From Methylotenera sp. G11 (GTDB lineage: Bacteria > Pseudomonadota > Gammaproteobacteria > Burkholderiales > Methylophilaceae): DNA of 64,000 nt. The notes under the pieces were generated by a model that did no database searches, was not told where the DNA came from, and worked only from the letters and a program-made list of their open reading frames with translations. A program made the translations under genes and the position numbers. This document shows positions 15,405-24,358 of this stretch, piece by piece; the first letter of the stretch is position 1, and each line of letters begins with the position of its first letter. The stretch is taken from the NCBI RefSeq assembly GCF_000799735.1, contig NZ_JUHH01000001.1, positions 186,001-250,000 on the forward strand, read 5' to 3'.

Positions 15405-16209
15405 TCCTGCCATCATAGCGGCGCTGATCGGCCTGTTTATCGGCTTGCTGGTAGCCGTCACCGGAGCTGGCGGCGGCATATTATCCGTACCGCTGCTGAT
15501 GTTTTTTCTGTCGCTGAGCATGCAGCAGGCCGCCCCCATCGCGCTGATGGCAGTTTTTGCTGCAGCTGCTTATGCCAGCGTCATCGGCCTCAGGCAGGGG
15601 ATTGTGCGCTACAAGGCAGCTACGCTGATGGCGATTAGCGGGGTGATACTGGCACCGCTGGGAGTGATGGCTGCACATCAATTGCCATCACTGTTGCTGC
15701 AATTATTGTTTGTTGCGGTACTGGTATATGTAGCAGGCATGGTATTGATTAGAGAAAAAGATCACGTGCATATGAAAGAAGATATCTGCAGCACGGTCGC
15801 CCCCTGTGAAATCAACCCGGTAACTTCAAAATTTTTTTGGACAACCAACTGTATCAAGCGACTGACTATCACCGGTGGCGTTGCTGGGTTTCTATCAGGT
15901 TTGCTGGGCGTAGGCGGTGGCTTTATCGTAGTGCCCAGTATGCGCAAAATCAGCAACCTTGAACATCGCATGATTGTAGCGACTTCACTTGCGGTGATTA
16001 CACTGGTGTCCCTTGCCGGCATCGTGTCTTATGCCGGGCATGCAGATATCAACTGGAATATCGCCCTGCCGTTTGTAGGGGCAAGTCTGGCGGGCAGTCT
16101 TGCCGGGCGACATTTTTCCGGAAAGCTGTCGCCGCGTGCCAGTCACGTAATCTTCGGCATGATGGCCATTACCATTGCAGCGAGCATGCTGCTTAGAATC
16201 ATTCTTTAA
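15394..16209 (+). CDS. TauE/SafE-family sulfite/anion exporter
   Basis: The 271-residue membrane protein has about eight helices in two repeats. The repeats start AALIGLFIGLLVAVTGAGGG and GGVAGFLSGLLGVGGGF, the duplicated glycine-rich TauE motif. A soluble linker (about 123-160) contains three cysteines (DICSTVAPCE and TTNCIKR). Following persulfide oxidation, sulfite must be removed, so sulfite export is the natural job. This is inference from family and operon. It is the last gene in the cassette. Confidence 0.9.
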   Translation: MMADPAIIAALIGLFIGLLVAVTGAGGGILSVPLLMFFLSLSMQQAAPIALMAVFAAAAYASVIGLRQGIVRYKAATLMAISGVILAPLGVMAAHQLPSLLLQLLFVAVLVYVAGMVLIREKDHVHMKEDICSTVAPCEINPVTSKFFWTTNCIKRLTITGGVAGFLSGLLGVGGGFIVVPSMRKISNLEHRMIVATSLAVITLVSLAGIVSYAGHADINWNIALPFVGASLAGSLAGRHFSGKLSPRASHVIFGMMAITIAASMLLRIIL

Positions 16210-16312
16210 GATAAGTCGTGGACAATAAGGAGCTATAACGGGCAGACCACGGTTAATGATGGGGTTTCGGCATGTGAGTTAAAAAAACACGGACTGTTCC
16301 AGATTGCTGTCC

Positions 16313-16445
16313 GCTGCCAGGCATTCGCGAAGACGCCTCCATCCTTGATTAAATAATCACCATTGCTGATTATCTATCACCAAACAGTCACTTATGCGGC
16401 TTACCCTAAGATGATTAACAGCGTTATCCACAGATAATGTGGGTT
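16313..16445. repeat. Long direct repeat, copy 2, with DnaA box
   Basis: Bases 16339-16445 repeat 12835-12941 in the same orientation, with 106 of 107 bases identical. The DnaA box TTATCCACA is at 16424-16432. Similarity weakens left of 16339 but the run GCTGCCAGGC is shared. The copy lies about 100 bp after the TauE gene, so the two copies neatly enclose the six sulfide-related genes (3.4 kb). Confidence 0.9.
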
Positions 16446-16448
16446 TGA

Positions 16449-16475
16449 AATTTACAATGTTAATGATTGTAAATT
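16449..16475. promoter_or_regulatory. 10-bp inverted repeat upstream of the glycosyltransferase
   Basis: AATTTACAAT (16449-16458) is mirrored by ATTGTAAATT (16466-16475) with a 7-bp spacer, and the arms extend further if one base is bulged. It begins four bases after the end of direct repeat copy 2 and about 145 bp before the glycosyltransferase. It could be an operator or the end of the repeat element. The rest of 16210-16620 holds no gene. Confidence 0.4.
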
Positions 16476-16620
16476 CAAATGTAATAATTTCCCATTTAAA
16501 CTTTGGCGGTATATGATGTCACATTGGTTGATTGCCGCTGACAGCCTTAGCGTAATTGTTTGCATTATCCCCATGATTAAAAGTGCTGCATTCATTTCAA
16601 AATAATTTTAATGATCCATA

Positions 16621-17757
16621 ATGAAGAAGTTGATTAAGATTTTACAATTACAGCCATTCTATAACGTTAAGTCCGATGACACTTCAGATCTGGCCGAGCA
16701 AATCGTCAATGCCTTTCCCAAAGATAAGTATGAAGTAACATCGGCTTACTTGAGCGGTAACCCAGGGGCTACCGGGTATAAGAGCAGCGCTGCGAAATCT
16801 CATTATTTTAATTTCAAGCAAAAGGATCTTAAAGGATTAAGAATCAAGCCGCTGTATGAGATTTATAAACATTGCAAAGAAAACAATTACGATGCGGTGA
16901 TTTGCAATAGGTTTAAAACTGTAAGCCCCATGCTTCAGCTTAATAAGTTATTAAAAATACCATTATGTATAGGAATATCACACATCATGGATGAGTACGC
17001 GAGGAACTACCGCAGGTTGCAGGTAAGGTTGCTTGCAGACAGCAGGTGGCATATGGTGGCGGTGTCAGGGGCAGTTAAAGAAGTGTTGATCAGTTACAGG
17101 TGTGGTTTTAATTCGCACAATACATCTGCGATCACCAATGCGATCGATACGCAGAAACTGATCGGGCTCATGTTAACTAAACAGGAGGCTAGAAGTAGGC
17201 TGGGCTTGCCGTTAGACCTGAAAATTATCGGGGCCATCGGCAGGTTGGTCGGGGTTAAAGGGCATGAGTATTTGATACAGGCCTTTGCCGCTATTGAAAA
17301 TGATTACCCTGATGCAATTCTAGTTATCATTGGCGAAGGTGGAGAACGAAACAGATTAACCCGATTGATCAATGATCTGAATATCAGTCACAAGGTCTAT
17401 TTATTGGGTTCTAAAGAAAATGCAGCGCATTATATTAAAGCTTTTGATATTTTTACGATGCCTTCTATTCAGGAAGGATTGGGCCTGGCTTTACTTGAGG
17501 GGATGTGTGGCAGCCTGCCTGTCATTGCATCTGATATTCCCGCAATGCGGCCGCTTATCAACGGTGCAGGCGGGGCGGCAGTAACGCCTAAGGATGCGCA
17601 TGCATTGGCGGAAGCAATCCGCGATTATTTAGATCTTAACGAGTCAGAATTAGCGCTTAAGGGAAGTAACTGCCTTGATTATGTATTGCACAATCATACG
17701 ATTACCCAATATCGCCAAGATTTTTTAAGTTTGATCGAGAGACATATTCGTGAGTGA
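16621..17757 (+). CDS. GT4-type glycosyltransferase
   Basis: This 378-residue protein of the GT-B fold has a C-terminal nucleotide-sugar domain starting near GAIGRLVGVKGHEYLIQAF. The GT4 donor-site motif is IQEGLGLALLEGMCGSLPVIAS. The N-terminal acceptor domain is divergent. It overlaps the O-antigen ligase gene by 8 bp, so the pair probably acts on lipopolysaccharide or another surface glycan at the cytoplasmic face. A/T-rich composition compared with flanking housekeeping genes suggests a variable surface-polysaccharide locus. Confidence 0.88.
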   Translation: MKKLIKILQLQPFYNVKSDDTSDLAEQIVNAFPKDKYEVTSAYLSGNPGATGYKSSAAKSHYFNFKQKDLKGLRIKPLYEIYKHCKENNYDAVICNRFKTVSPMLQLNKLLKIPLCIGISHIMDEYARNYRRLQVRLLADSRWHMVAVSGAVKEVLISYRCGFNSHNTSAITNAIDTQKLIGLMLTKQEARSRLGLPLDLKIIGAIGRLVGVKGHEYLIQAFAAIENDYPDAILVIIGEGGERNRLTRLINDLNISHKVYLLGSKENAAHYIKAFDIFTMPSIQEGLGLALLEGMCGSLPVIASDIPAMRPLINGAGGAAVTPKDAHALAEAIRDYLDLNESELALKGSNCLDYVLHNHTITQYRQDFLSLIERHIRE

Positions 17758-18907
17758 ATCTGCAAATGGAATTGTGAGGTTACTCAACGATAAAAGATAC
17801 TGGAACGGTATTTTTATTATCTGGATTTGCAGTTTCTTCATATTGCCTGATGCTACATCGGTAAGACTTCTGTTTTATTGCTTTATTACGATCCCATCAC
17901 TTTTCTTAATCAGCCAGATCAAAATATCCCAGCATGCAAAATTTGGTTTGCAGAAGTCATTATTGGTTTTAATGATCGCAATCCTGCTTGCCAGTTCACT
18001 GCATCATGACCTGCTAAAGCAAATCAAGTATGTCGGGATACTGATCCTGTTTTACTTTGCGGTAAGCAGGCTGGATGTCTCGAACCTTAAGGATGTCTGG
18101 AGAGTTGCCTGGTTTTTCCTGGCAATCACATTTGCTTATATACTCATTAATATGTTGCTGAAAAGCCAAACAAATGAATATGGCTTAGGCCAGCGGCTGA
18201 GTCATTTAAGCGGAAAGATCAGTAATCCGATATTTGTAACAGACTTTATGGCAATCATGCTGGCCGCAATTACGGCATTAAGCCTGAAACTTCAGAAATT
18301 CAGATCATTAATATTGGCTCATTTTCTTGTGCTTTTATTCAGCCTGCTGGTATTGCAGTCGCGTAGCATTATCCCGGTATGGATTGCGATTCTGGGGCTC
18401 ACCATATTGGATATTCGATTGGTGAATGGTCAGTATAAATACATCATGGTCAGCCTGCTTTTATTATTGGCGTTTATAACGGCTTTCATCCTGATGAACA
18501 CAGATATCGGAGCTGCAATATTACAAAGAGGCGATAGTTACAGGCTGGAAATATGGAGCGCTTATATCGCAGCTGCACGTGAGTGCGGGGTCGTTGTTGG
18601 CTGTGGCAACCTTGACAAATTCCAGTTCATTGCTAAAGATGGATTACGTATCTCGCACGCACACAATATTTTCATAGCCTATTTCTTTAAATATGGATTG
18701 ATAGGGCTGATTCCATTATTGTCAGTGGTTGTTTGGGCCGTTTATTATGGTTTAAAAAAAATACCCTGGGCTGCCTGGATGTTGATTGCAGGCGTCGTGA
18801 GCTTATCTTTTGACGGAAACAATATATTGAAAAGAGCGAATGAAACCTGGTTAATATTTCATTTGCCGCTAGCCATAATATTGGCCGCTTATTTCGAAGG
18901 GCTTTGA
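17750..18907 (+). CDS. O-antigen ligase family membrane protein
   Basis: This 385-residue polytopic protein (about ten helices) has the WaaL/Wzy-C region. A periplasmic loop (DSYRLEIWSAYIAAARECGVV) leads to the SHAHNIFIAYFFKYGLIGL motif, whose His is typical of O-antigen ligases and polymerases. Start is GTG 17750 inside the end of the glycosyltransferase gene. It attaches or polymerises a lipid-linked glycan at the periplasmic face. The substrate cannot be told. A/T-rich like its partner. Confidence 0.87.
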   Translation: MSESANGIVRLLNDKRYWNGIFIIWICSFFILPDATSVRLLFYCFITIPSLFLISQIKISQHAKFGLQKSLLVLMIAILLASSLHHDLLKQIKYVGILILFYFAVSRLDVSNLKDVWRVAWFFLAITFAYILINMLLKSQTNEYGLGQRLSHLSGKISNPIFVTDFMAIMLAAITALSLKLQKFRSLILAHFLVLLFSLLVLQSRSIIPVWIAILGLTILDIRLVNGQYKYIMVSLLLLLAFITAFILMNTDIGAAILQRGDSYRLEIWSAYIAAARECGVVVGCGNLDKFQFIAKDGLRISHAHNIFIAYFFKYGLIGLIPLLSVVVWAVYYGLKKIPWAAWMLIAGVVSLSFDGNNILKRANETWLIFHLPLAIILAAYFEGL

Positions 18908-19395
18908 CCTGCGGGTTGGTTGCCGAGCTAGATACTGTCGGACAATACGCACCGCCTACGCAGTATTTATGGGCTCTACACATCTATTGCAACCTTAATT
19001 CTTTATCGCATTGGAAAGATTAAGTAACCTAATAAGTCTAAGTCGTTAAATCCTAGCATGGTTATTCGAGCCTATATTAAATCAATGACCGTCCACTTTG
19101 TCCGGCAAATTTGCCAAAGGCGTGTTAATCCGAAAGCTGACTGTTAACTATAGAAGCTAACTGACTGTGATCGGCCCGTTGCTGCCATTCACTCAAATGC
19201 CCCTAAACGACCGCTAAGCTGTGAGTTCGATCTCTGCAACGAACTAACGGTAGGCCCTATTTCCGCACGAAACCGAGCGGTCAAGCAATGCCTCGACTTA
19301 GCATTCGCGAAGCCCTATAATAAAAACTTTGTCGAAAGAACCGTCATGGCCGCAGCCATGAAGGGCTTTCATTCTTTCAGCTAAGTGTGGTGAAG
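18908..19395. other. Gene-free segment with a hairpin before the GNAT-Rnk gene
   Basis: About 490 bp without a credible gene. The stretch 19334-19378 can fold into a two-tier hairpin: outer GAAAGAA (19334-19340) with TTCTTTC (19372-19378), and inner TCATGGC (19344-19350) with GCCATGA (19355-19361). It ends 17 bp before the next start codon, so it could be a leader. The base composition rises to match the following foreign-looking gene. Confidence 0.4.
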
Positions 19396-20307
19396 ATGAG
19401 TAAGCCTTTCATTTCCCTGTGTCCCGAGATCACTAGGGCAGACGCGCTCAAGCTCATGGACTGGTTAGAAGACGAGTGCGTCACCCGCTACCTGAGCGAT
19501 TCGCGCCATGTCTCCCGGTTCATCGAACAGGTTATCGGACGGGTCCAATTGCCTATCCTGACCCATCTGTTCAACCAGGGCGGTCGGTTCTTCATGGCCT
19601 ACGACCAGCATGACGTGCCTGTGGGGTTCGTACGCCTCGTCAAGACAGGCACGGACTGCGAAATGGTCCTGGTCATCGGCAACCGCGACTCTTGGGGGCG
19701 AAAGCTCGGGGCCAGCACCATCCGCGAAGGCATGAAGCTCGCGTTCTTCGAAATGCGGGCCGATAAGCTCATTGCCAAGATCCACGTGGAAAACATACGC
19801 TCGCTGAGGGCTTTCGAGCGCTGCGGCTTCCTGCTTGAAAGTCAGATGCCTAGCATGAAGTCCTTCACCATGACCTCTGAGCGTTATCTTCGGCTCTTGC
19901 GCGAAAGTTCTGCGGATCATGACAGCGGCATCCAGATCACCGAAATCGACAAAGCACGGCTCACGAACCTGCTCGCGCTCGAACATCCCTCGGCTGTTTT
20001 CGAACTTGAGCATGAGATCGAGCGAGCCATCATTGTCGATTCGTACCAAGTGGCGCAGGATGTCGTCACGATGAACTCCAGGGCCCTAGTGCAGTTGGAC
20101 GACGAGGAAGTGGAAGTCGCCGTGGTCTACCCAGAGGAAGCGGATTGCAGTGACGGGAAACTGTCGGTTTGCTCAGATATTGGTACCGCGATACTGGGCT
20201 ACAAGGAGGGCGATGCCTTCGACTGGCGCATAACGAACCGTACCCGCCATATTCGGATTGGGAAAGTGCTTTATCAGCCGGAGGCCGCAGGCGATTTTCA
20301 CCTATAG
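19396..20307 (+). CDS. GNAT acetyltransferase fused to Rnk-type NDK regulator
   Basis: This 303-residue bifunctional protein has an N-terminal GNAT domain (about 5-165) with the acetyl-CoA region LVIGNRDSWGRKLGASTIREG and IHVENIRSLRAFERCGF. The C-terminal domain (about 178-303) is like E. coli Rnk, the regulator of nucleoside diphosphate kinase. It shows HDVVTMNSR-like QDVVTMNSRALV, the GreA/GreB-type FKBP-like core (VVYPEEAD, LSVCSDIGTAILGYKEGD) and the ending YQPEAAGDFHL, close to Rnk. The domain is expected to bind RNA polymerase like Gre factors. G+C and codon choice (many CTC, GCC and CGC codons) differ from neighbours, pointing to recent transfer. ATG 19396 is preferred; GTG 19387 is possible. 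Confidence 0.85.
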   Translation: MSKPFISLCPEITRADALKLMDWLEDECVTRYLSDSRHVSRFIEQVIGRVQLPILTHLFNQGGRFFMAYDQHDVPVGFVRLVKTGTDCEMVLVIGNRDSWGRKLGASTIREGMKLAFFEMRADKLIAKIHVENIRSLRAFERCGFLLESQMPSMKSFTMTSERYLRLLRESSADHDSGIQITEIDKARLTNLLALEHPSAVFELEHEIERAIIVDSYQVAQDVVTMNSRALVQLDDEEVEVAVVYPEEADCSDGKLSVCSDIGTAILGYKEGDAFDWRITNRTRHIRIGKVLYQPEAAGDFHL

Positions 20308-20643
20308 GTTCGCACGCTTCGCCATAGTCGCCGATCGCTGAAGTCAAAAAAACCTAAGCTGAACGACAGCTTTGTCCCGCTTAGTTGCCGTTCATGCATA
20401 ATTATCAACTGCCCCTGTTGACAAAATGGGAGCATTCATAAATTTTCAACGTGACAGTTTTGTCACGTTATGACGAGTCTAAACAAGTAAATGCGGGCCT
20501 AAAACACTATATAAATGATGATTTTTAAAGTTGAAAAAACACTATAATCTACGTAGCGCATCATTAATTAAATGCGTTCCAATCACTATTGAGTGTGGGT
20601 ATCGCCTGTTAAGTGATAAGTTAATCTGTAAAGGAAAAATGTA
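20308..20643. other. Regulatory gap before the glycine-zipper gene
   Basis: No gene is seen. AACGTGACA (20448-20456) and TGTCACGTT (20461-20469) form a perfect 9-bp dyad with a 4-base loop, a likely operator or hairpin. A TATAAT at 20543-20548 about 100 bp before the glycine-zipper start is the best -10 candidate, with only a weak -35. AGGA precedes ATG 20644. Confidence 0.45.
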
Positions 20644-21156
20644 ATGAAATTGAATGCGTATGCAGCATTATTCGCAGGTTTTATATTCGCAAACCATGCA
20701 ATGGCTGAAAATAGCACGCTCAAAACCGCGGTTGGCGGCGGCGTAGGCGCTGCAGCTGGTACGGCGGTTGGCCAGGCTGTCGGCGGCAGCACCGGTGCGA
20801 TCGTAGGCGCTGCAGTTGGTGGAGGTGTCGGCGGTGCTGTGACCACTAAAGGCGACGCACGCACGGGCGCAATCATCGGCGGTGCTGCAGGCGGGGCGAC
20901 CGGAGCGGTAGTCGGGCAGAAAGTCGGCGGCAGTACGGGCGCAATCGCGGGGGCAGGTGTTGGCGGAGCGGGTGGGGCGGCTGTCGGCAAGGCGATTGCT
21001 GAACCGGATAATAAACGTGCTTCAGTGCGAAGAGGCAGTGGTGTTTATAGTGGTGTATATTATGACGATTCATATCCTGTGAAAAAAGGACATCCGGGTA
21101 ATGGTCATGCTTATGGGCATTACAAAAATAAAAATAAACATAAGCATAAACATTAA
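20644..21156 (+). CDS. Secreted glycine-zipper protein with Lys/His tail
   Basis: The 170-residue protein has a Sec signal (about 1-21, ending HAMA). The body consists of tandem glycine-zipper repeats (about 27-115) with GAAAGTAVGQAVGGSTGAI repeated as GATGAVVGQKVGGSTGAIA. The last 20 residues are rich in Lys, His and Asn (KNKNKHKHKH). Glycine zippers pack in or on membranes, and related proteins include outer-membrane lipoproteins such as SlyB, but no lipobox Cys is present. The His-rich tail could bind metals. The function is unknown. Confidence 0.8.
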   Translation: MKLNAYAALFAGFIFANHAMAENSTLKTAVGGGVGAAAGTAVGQAVGGSTGAIVGAAVGGGVGGAVTTKGDARTGAIIGGAAGGATGAVVGQKVGGSTGAIAGAGVGGAGGAAVGKAIAEPDNKRASVRRGSGVYSGVYYDDSYPVKKGHPGNGHAYGHYKNKNKHKHKH

Positions 21157-21175
21157 TTCCTCACGTTAACTGGAT

Positions 21176-21216
21176 AAAACAAATGAGGCGCCTTAAGGCG
21201 CCTCATTTGTTTTATT
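21176..21216. terminator. Perfect 38-bp palindrome, bidirectional terminator
   Basis: AAAACAAATGAGGCGCCTT (21176-21194) is exactly mirrored at 21195-21213. Flanking A and T runs give an intrinsic terminator on both strands. It ends the glycine-zipper transcript (stop at 21156) and could also end the leftward dodecin transcript. Confidence 0.9.
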
Positions 21217-21317
21217 GCTGCATTTTTTATGGTTTCTTATCGGTTGGCTGTTGTTTGCTTTTTCAGGCGTTGGCTGGCCTAGGCAATTACAAGCGCCTGG
21301 TTTGTTCGAAAATAGCT

Positions 21318-21527
21318 TTATTCTTCTATTCTAAAGCCTACTTTAATCGTGACTTGAAAGTGGGCGACTTTACCGTCCACAATGTGGCCGCGCGTTTCTA
21401 TGACTTCAAACCAGTTCAGGTGCTTCAGTGTAAGCGATGCCTTGGTGATGGCTGTCTGGATTGCGTCATCTGAGCTGATGGGGGAAGAACCTACCAGTTC
21501 GATCACTTTATAAGTATGTGCTGACAT
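21318..21527 (-). CDS. Dodecin flavin-binding protein
   Basis: The 69-residue dodecin has the family start TYKVIELVGSS and the flavin-stacking Trp in LNWFEVIETRG. The ending is GKVAHFQVTIKVGFRIE. Dodecins form hollow dodecamers that store riboflavin, FMN or FAD and protect against flavin photochemistry. A strong GGAGGG ribosome site sits before ATG 21527. It lies downstream of rne on the same strand but is separated by a terminator, so it probably has its own promoter. Confidence 0.93.
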   Translation of the reverse strand: MSAHTYKVIELVGSSPISSDDAIQTAITKASLTLKHLNWFEVIETRGHIVDGKVAHFQVTIKVGFRIEE

Positions 21528-21648
21528 ATACCCTCCAATGTGTTGATGAAAGATTCACACTGCCATAATAGCGCTAATTCAAATATAAAAACACCGCTTA
21601 TTCATTCACCAAGCCAGTCTTTATGCATGAAGATGCAGAGATAAAAAA

Positions 21649-21666
21649 AGCCCGATTTCTCGGACT
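21649..21666 (-). terminator. Rho-independent terminator of rne
   Basis: On the minus strand, AGTCCGA and TCGGGCT (21649-21655 paired with 21660-21666) form a stem with a GAAA tetraloop, followed by a run of seven Ts. It sits about 20 bp after the rne stop codon. Confidence 0.8.
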
Positions 21667-21685
21667 TTTTCAATTTTAAATCAGC

Positions 21686-24358
21686 TTACTTATTTTGTGT
21701 TTCAACCATCACCAAAGGTTCAGTTGCTGCTGTTTCGGTGGCCTGTTTCTGCCATGAGGCAGCCCTGCGGGGGGCGCGAGGTTTTTCTTCAGTAACCGGA
21801 GCAACCACTTTTGCAGCATCAGCTTTGGTTTCCACCAGCTGCAGGCCTGCTGCTGCCAAGTCTACCGGGGCTGATTCCGTTTTAGCTTTGCGTGGACGGG
21901 CAGGGCGTTTTTTATCTCCTTTTGCCGCTTTTTCAACAGCATCGGTAGCTATTTCAGCCGTTTCACCAGCAGGCTCTGCTTTAGCTTCCGTTTTTTCATC
22001 TGAGGCTGCATTGTTTGCCGGTGCTTTTTTAGCAGCGTTTTTTGCCGGCCTGGCTTTTTTGGATTCAGCTGCTGGTGCAGTTTCCTGGCTAGGCGTCTCA
22101 CTGCCTGTAACAACGGCCTTTACCTCTGCAGGTGATTCTGATGCAAGGGCTTTTTCAACCGGAGCTGGCGCAGCGCTTTCAGCTTTGGCTTCTGCCTGGC
22201 TTGGTACCTCGACAGTGACGTTAGCCTGATTTGCAGTAATCTCTTCATTAGGGACAAAAGGACGATTGCTGTCGCGTGCTGCATTCTCATCACGGTCACG
22301 GCGGCCACGGCGATTGTTGCGGTTACGGCGGCCGCTGCGCTCAGAGCGCTGCTCAGCAGTTTCGTTAGCTGCGCCTTCATTGGTCACATTTGCAGCTGCT
22401 ACGTTTGCCTGCTGGTTGCGTTGGGGTTCCTGGCGTTGCTGCTCATTACGCTGCTGCTGTGGTCTAGGCTGACGTTGTTCCTGTGCCTTGTTCTCAGCAG
22501 GGCGTTGTTCTTGCGCTTTTGCTTCCGGGTTGCGGTTCGGGCGGTCTTGTGCTGCATTTTTCTCGCTGCGTTCACCACGGCTACGTTCGTTGCGGTTACG
22601 GTTGCGATTGCGGCCACGGTTGTTATCTCGGCGTGATTCACCGGTTTTCTCTTCAGATTTTTCTTCTTTAGCCTTGCTTGCTGAGGTAAAGAAGTTCTTA
22701 ATGCGGGCAAACAGTGAAAGCTTAGGTTCAACCTTTTCGGCAACAATCGGTGCCGGTGCTGCCGGGGTAATGCCTTTTACCGCAGCTACGGGTTTTGCCG
22801 CCTTGGCTTCTTCGGCTGCATGTGCCACATAAGTGGTTTCCGTCGGCAGTTCTACCATGTTGTAGCTGGCGCGGTTGTTATCCTGGTTAACATCATCATG
22901 TTTAATGCGCATGATGTTGTAGTTAGGTGTCTCAAGATGGATGTTAGGAATCAATACGACTTCTACACCCATGCGCTGTTCGATTTTATGAATGTCTGCA
23001 CGTTTTTCATTAAGCAGGAAGGTTGCCACTTCAACCGGCAATTGCACCTGGATAATTGCGCTGTTTTCTTTCATTGCATCTTCCTGCGTGATACGCAGAA
23101 TGTGCAGTGCCGTTGATTCAATACCACGGATATGGCCAGTGCCATGGCAGCGTGGGCATGGGATATGGTTGGTTTCACCAAGGCTCGGACGCAGACGCTG
23201 GCGTGATAGTTCCAGCAGGCCGAAGCGCGAGATCTTGCCGGTTTGCACACGGGCGCGATCCAAATGCAGGGCGTCACGCAGGGCGTTTTCAACTTCACGC
23301 TGGTTGCGTTGGCTTTCCATGTCGATAAAATCGATGACAACCAGGCCGCCCAGGTCGCGCAGGCGCAGTTGGCGAGCGACTTCTTCAGCGGCTTCCAGGT
23401 TGGTATTCAATGCGGTTTGTTCAATGTCGCTGCCACGGGTTGCGCGGCCTGAGTTGACGTCAACAGAAACCAGGGCTTCCGTGTGGTCGATTACGATTGC
23501 GCCGCCTGACGGCAGACGTACTTCACGTGCGAAAGCGGATTCAATCTGGTGTTCGATCTGGAAACGTGTGAACAGCGGGATTTCATCCTGATACAGTTTT
23601 ACGCGCGCCACATTGCCTGGCATCACGTGGTTCATGAACTGTACAGCCTGCTCGTGGATGTCCGGCGTATCGATCAGGATTTCGCCGATGTCTGAGCTGA
23701 AGTAGTCGCGGATCGCACGGATTACCAGGCTGCCTTCCTGATAGATCAAGTATGCGCCCGGCTGCATGGCTGAAGCGCCATCGATGGCTGTCCATAATTG
23801 CGTCAGGTAGTTGAGGTCCCATTGCAGTTCTTCAACGCTGCGACCAATGCCGGCGGTGCGTGCAATGATGCTCATGCCTTTAGGCACTTCAAGTTTGGCT
23901 AATACGTCACGCAGTTCGTCGCGGTCTTCACCTTCGATACGGCGTGATACACCGCCTCCGCGCGGATTGTTTGGCATCAGCACCAGGTAGCGACCAGCCA
24001 GTGAGATAAAGGTGGTGAGCGCGGCGCCTTTGTTGCCGCGTTCGTCCTTATCGACCTGAACGATGATTTCCTGACCTTCTTTTAAGGCATCCTGAATGCG
24101 GGCGCGGCTGTCGGCACCCTCTTTATAGTAGCTGCGGGCGACTTCCTTGAATGGCAAAAAGCCGTGGCGATCTTGTCCGTAATCGACAAAAGCCGCTTCT
24201 AATGATGGTTCTATGCGGGTGATGACGCCTTTGTAGATATTGCTTTTGCGCTGTTCTTTACCGGCGTGTTCAATATCCAGGTCGATGAGTTTCTGACCAT
24301 CTACGATCGCAACGCGTAATTCTTCCGACTGCGTTGCATTAAATAACATGCGTTTCAT
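21686..24358 (-). CDS. rne: Ribonuclease E
   Basis: The 890-residue endoribonuclease initiates mRNA decay and processes rRNA and tRNA precursors at the inner membrane. An S1 domain (about 37-125, [18 protein letters not shown]) precedes the 5-prime sensor and catalytic domain, with metal-binding aspartates in [13 protein letters not shown] and LVVIDFIDM. The Zn-link CPRCHGTG follows (about residue 404). The C-terminal third (from about 560) is a low-complexity scaffold: an Arg/Gln/Asn-rich stretch ([19 protein letters not shown]) followed by Ala/Glu/Lys-rich sequence ending [13 protein letters not shown]. It should carry RNA-binding and degradosome contacts. AGGAG precedes the start. It diverges from rluC, as in E. 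coli. Confidence 0.97.
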   Translation of the reverse strand: MKRMLFNATQSEELRVAIVDGQKLIDLDIEHAGKEQRKSNIYKGVITRIEPSLEAAFVDYGQDRHGFLPFKEVARSYYKEGADSRARIQDALKEGQEIIVQVDKDERGNKGAALTTFISLAGRYLVLMPNNPRGGGVSRRIEGEDRDELRDVLAKLEVPKGMSIIARTAGIGRSVEELQWDLNYLTQLWTAIDGASAMQPGAYLIYQEGSLVIRAIRDYFSSDIGEILIDTPDIHEQAVQFMNHVMPGNVARVKLYQDEIPLFTRFQIEHQIESAFAREVRLPSGGAIVIDHTEALVSVDVNSGRATRGSDIEQTALNTNLEAAEEVARQLRLRDLGGLVVIDFIDMESQRNQREVENALRDALHLDRARVQTGKISRFGLLELSRQRLRPSLGETNHIPCPRCHGTGHIRGIESTALHILRITQEDAMKENSAIIQVQLPVEVATFLLNEKRADIHKIEQRMGVEVVLIPNIHLETPNYNIMRIKHDDVNQDNNRASYNMVELPTETTYVAHAAEEAKAAKPVAAVKGITPAAPAPIVAEKVEPKLSLFARIKNFFTSASKAKEEKSEEKTGESRRDNNRGRNRNRNRNERSRGERSEKNAAQDRPNRNPEAKAQEQRPAENKAQEQRQPRPQQQRNEQQRQEPQRNQQANVAAANVTNEGAANETAEQRSERSGRRNRNNRRGRRDRDENAARDSNRPFVPNEEITANQANVTVEVPSQAEAKAESAAPAPVEKALASESPAEVKAVVTGSETPSQETAPAAESKKARPAKNAAKKAPANNAASDEKTEAKAEPAGETAEIATDAVEKAAKGDKKRPARPRKAKTESAPVDLAAAGLQLVETKADAAKVVAPVTEEKPRAPRRAASWQKQATETAATEPLVMVETQNK

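Noticed and set aside
12835-16445. Sulfide cassette as a classical composite transposon
   Set aside because: No transposase or terminal inverted repeats are present; the flanking repeats are direct, short and non-coding.
19334-19378. Possible integron attC site before the GNAT-Rnk gene
   Set aside because: The hairpin is there but the attC core-site motifs (RYYYAAC and GTTRRRY) are not recognisable, and no integrase or second cassette is present.
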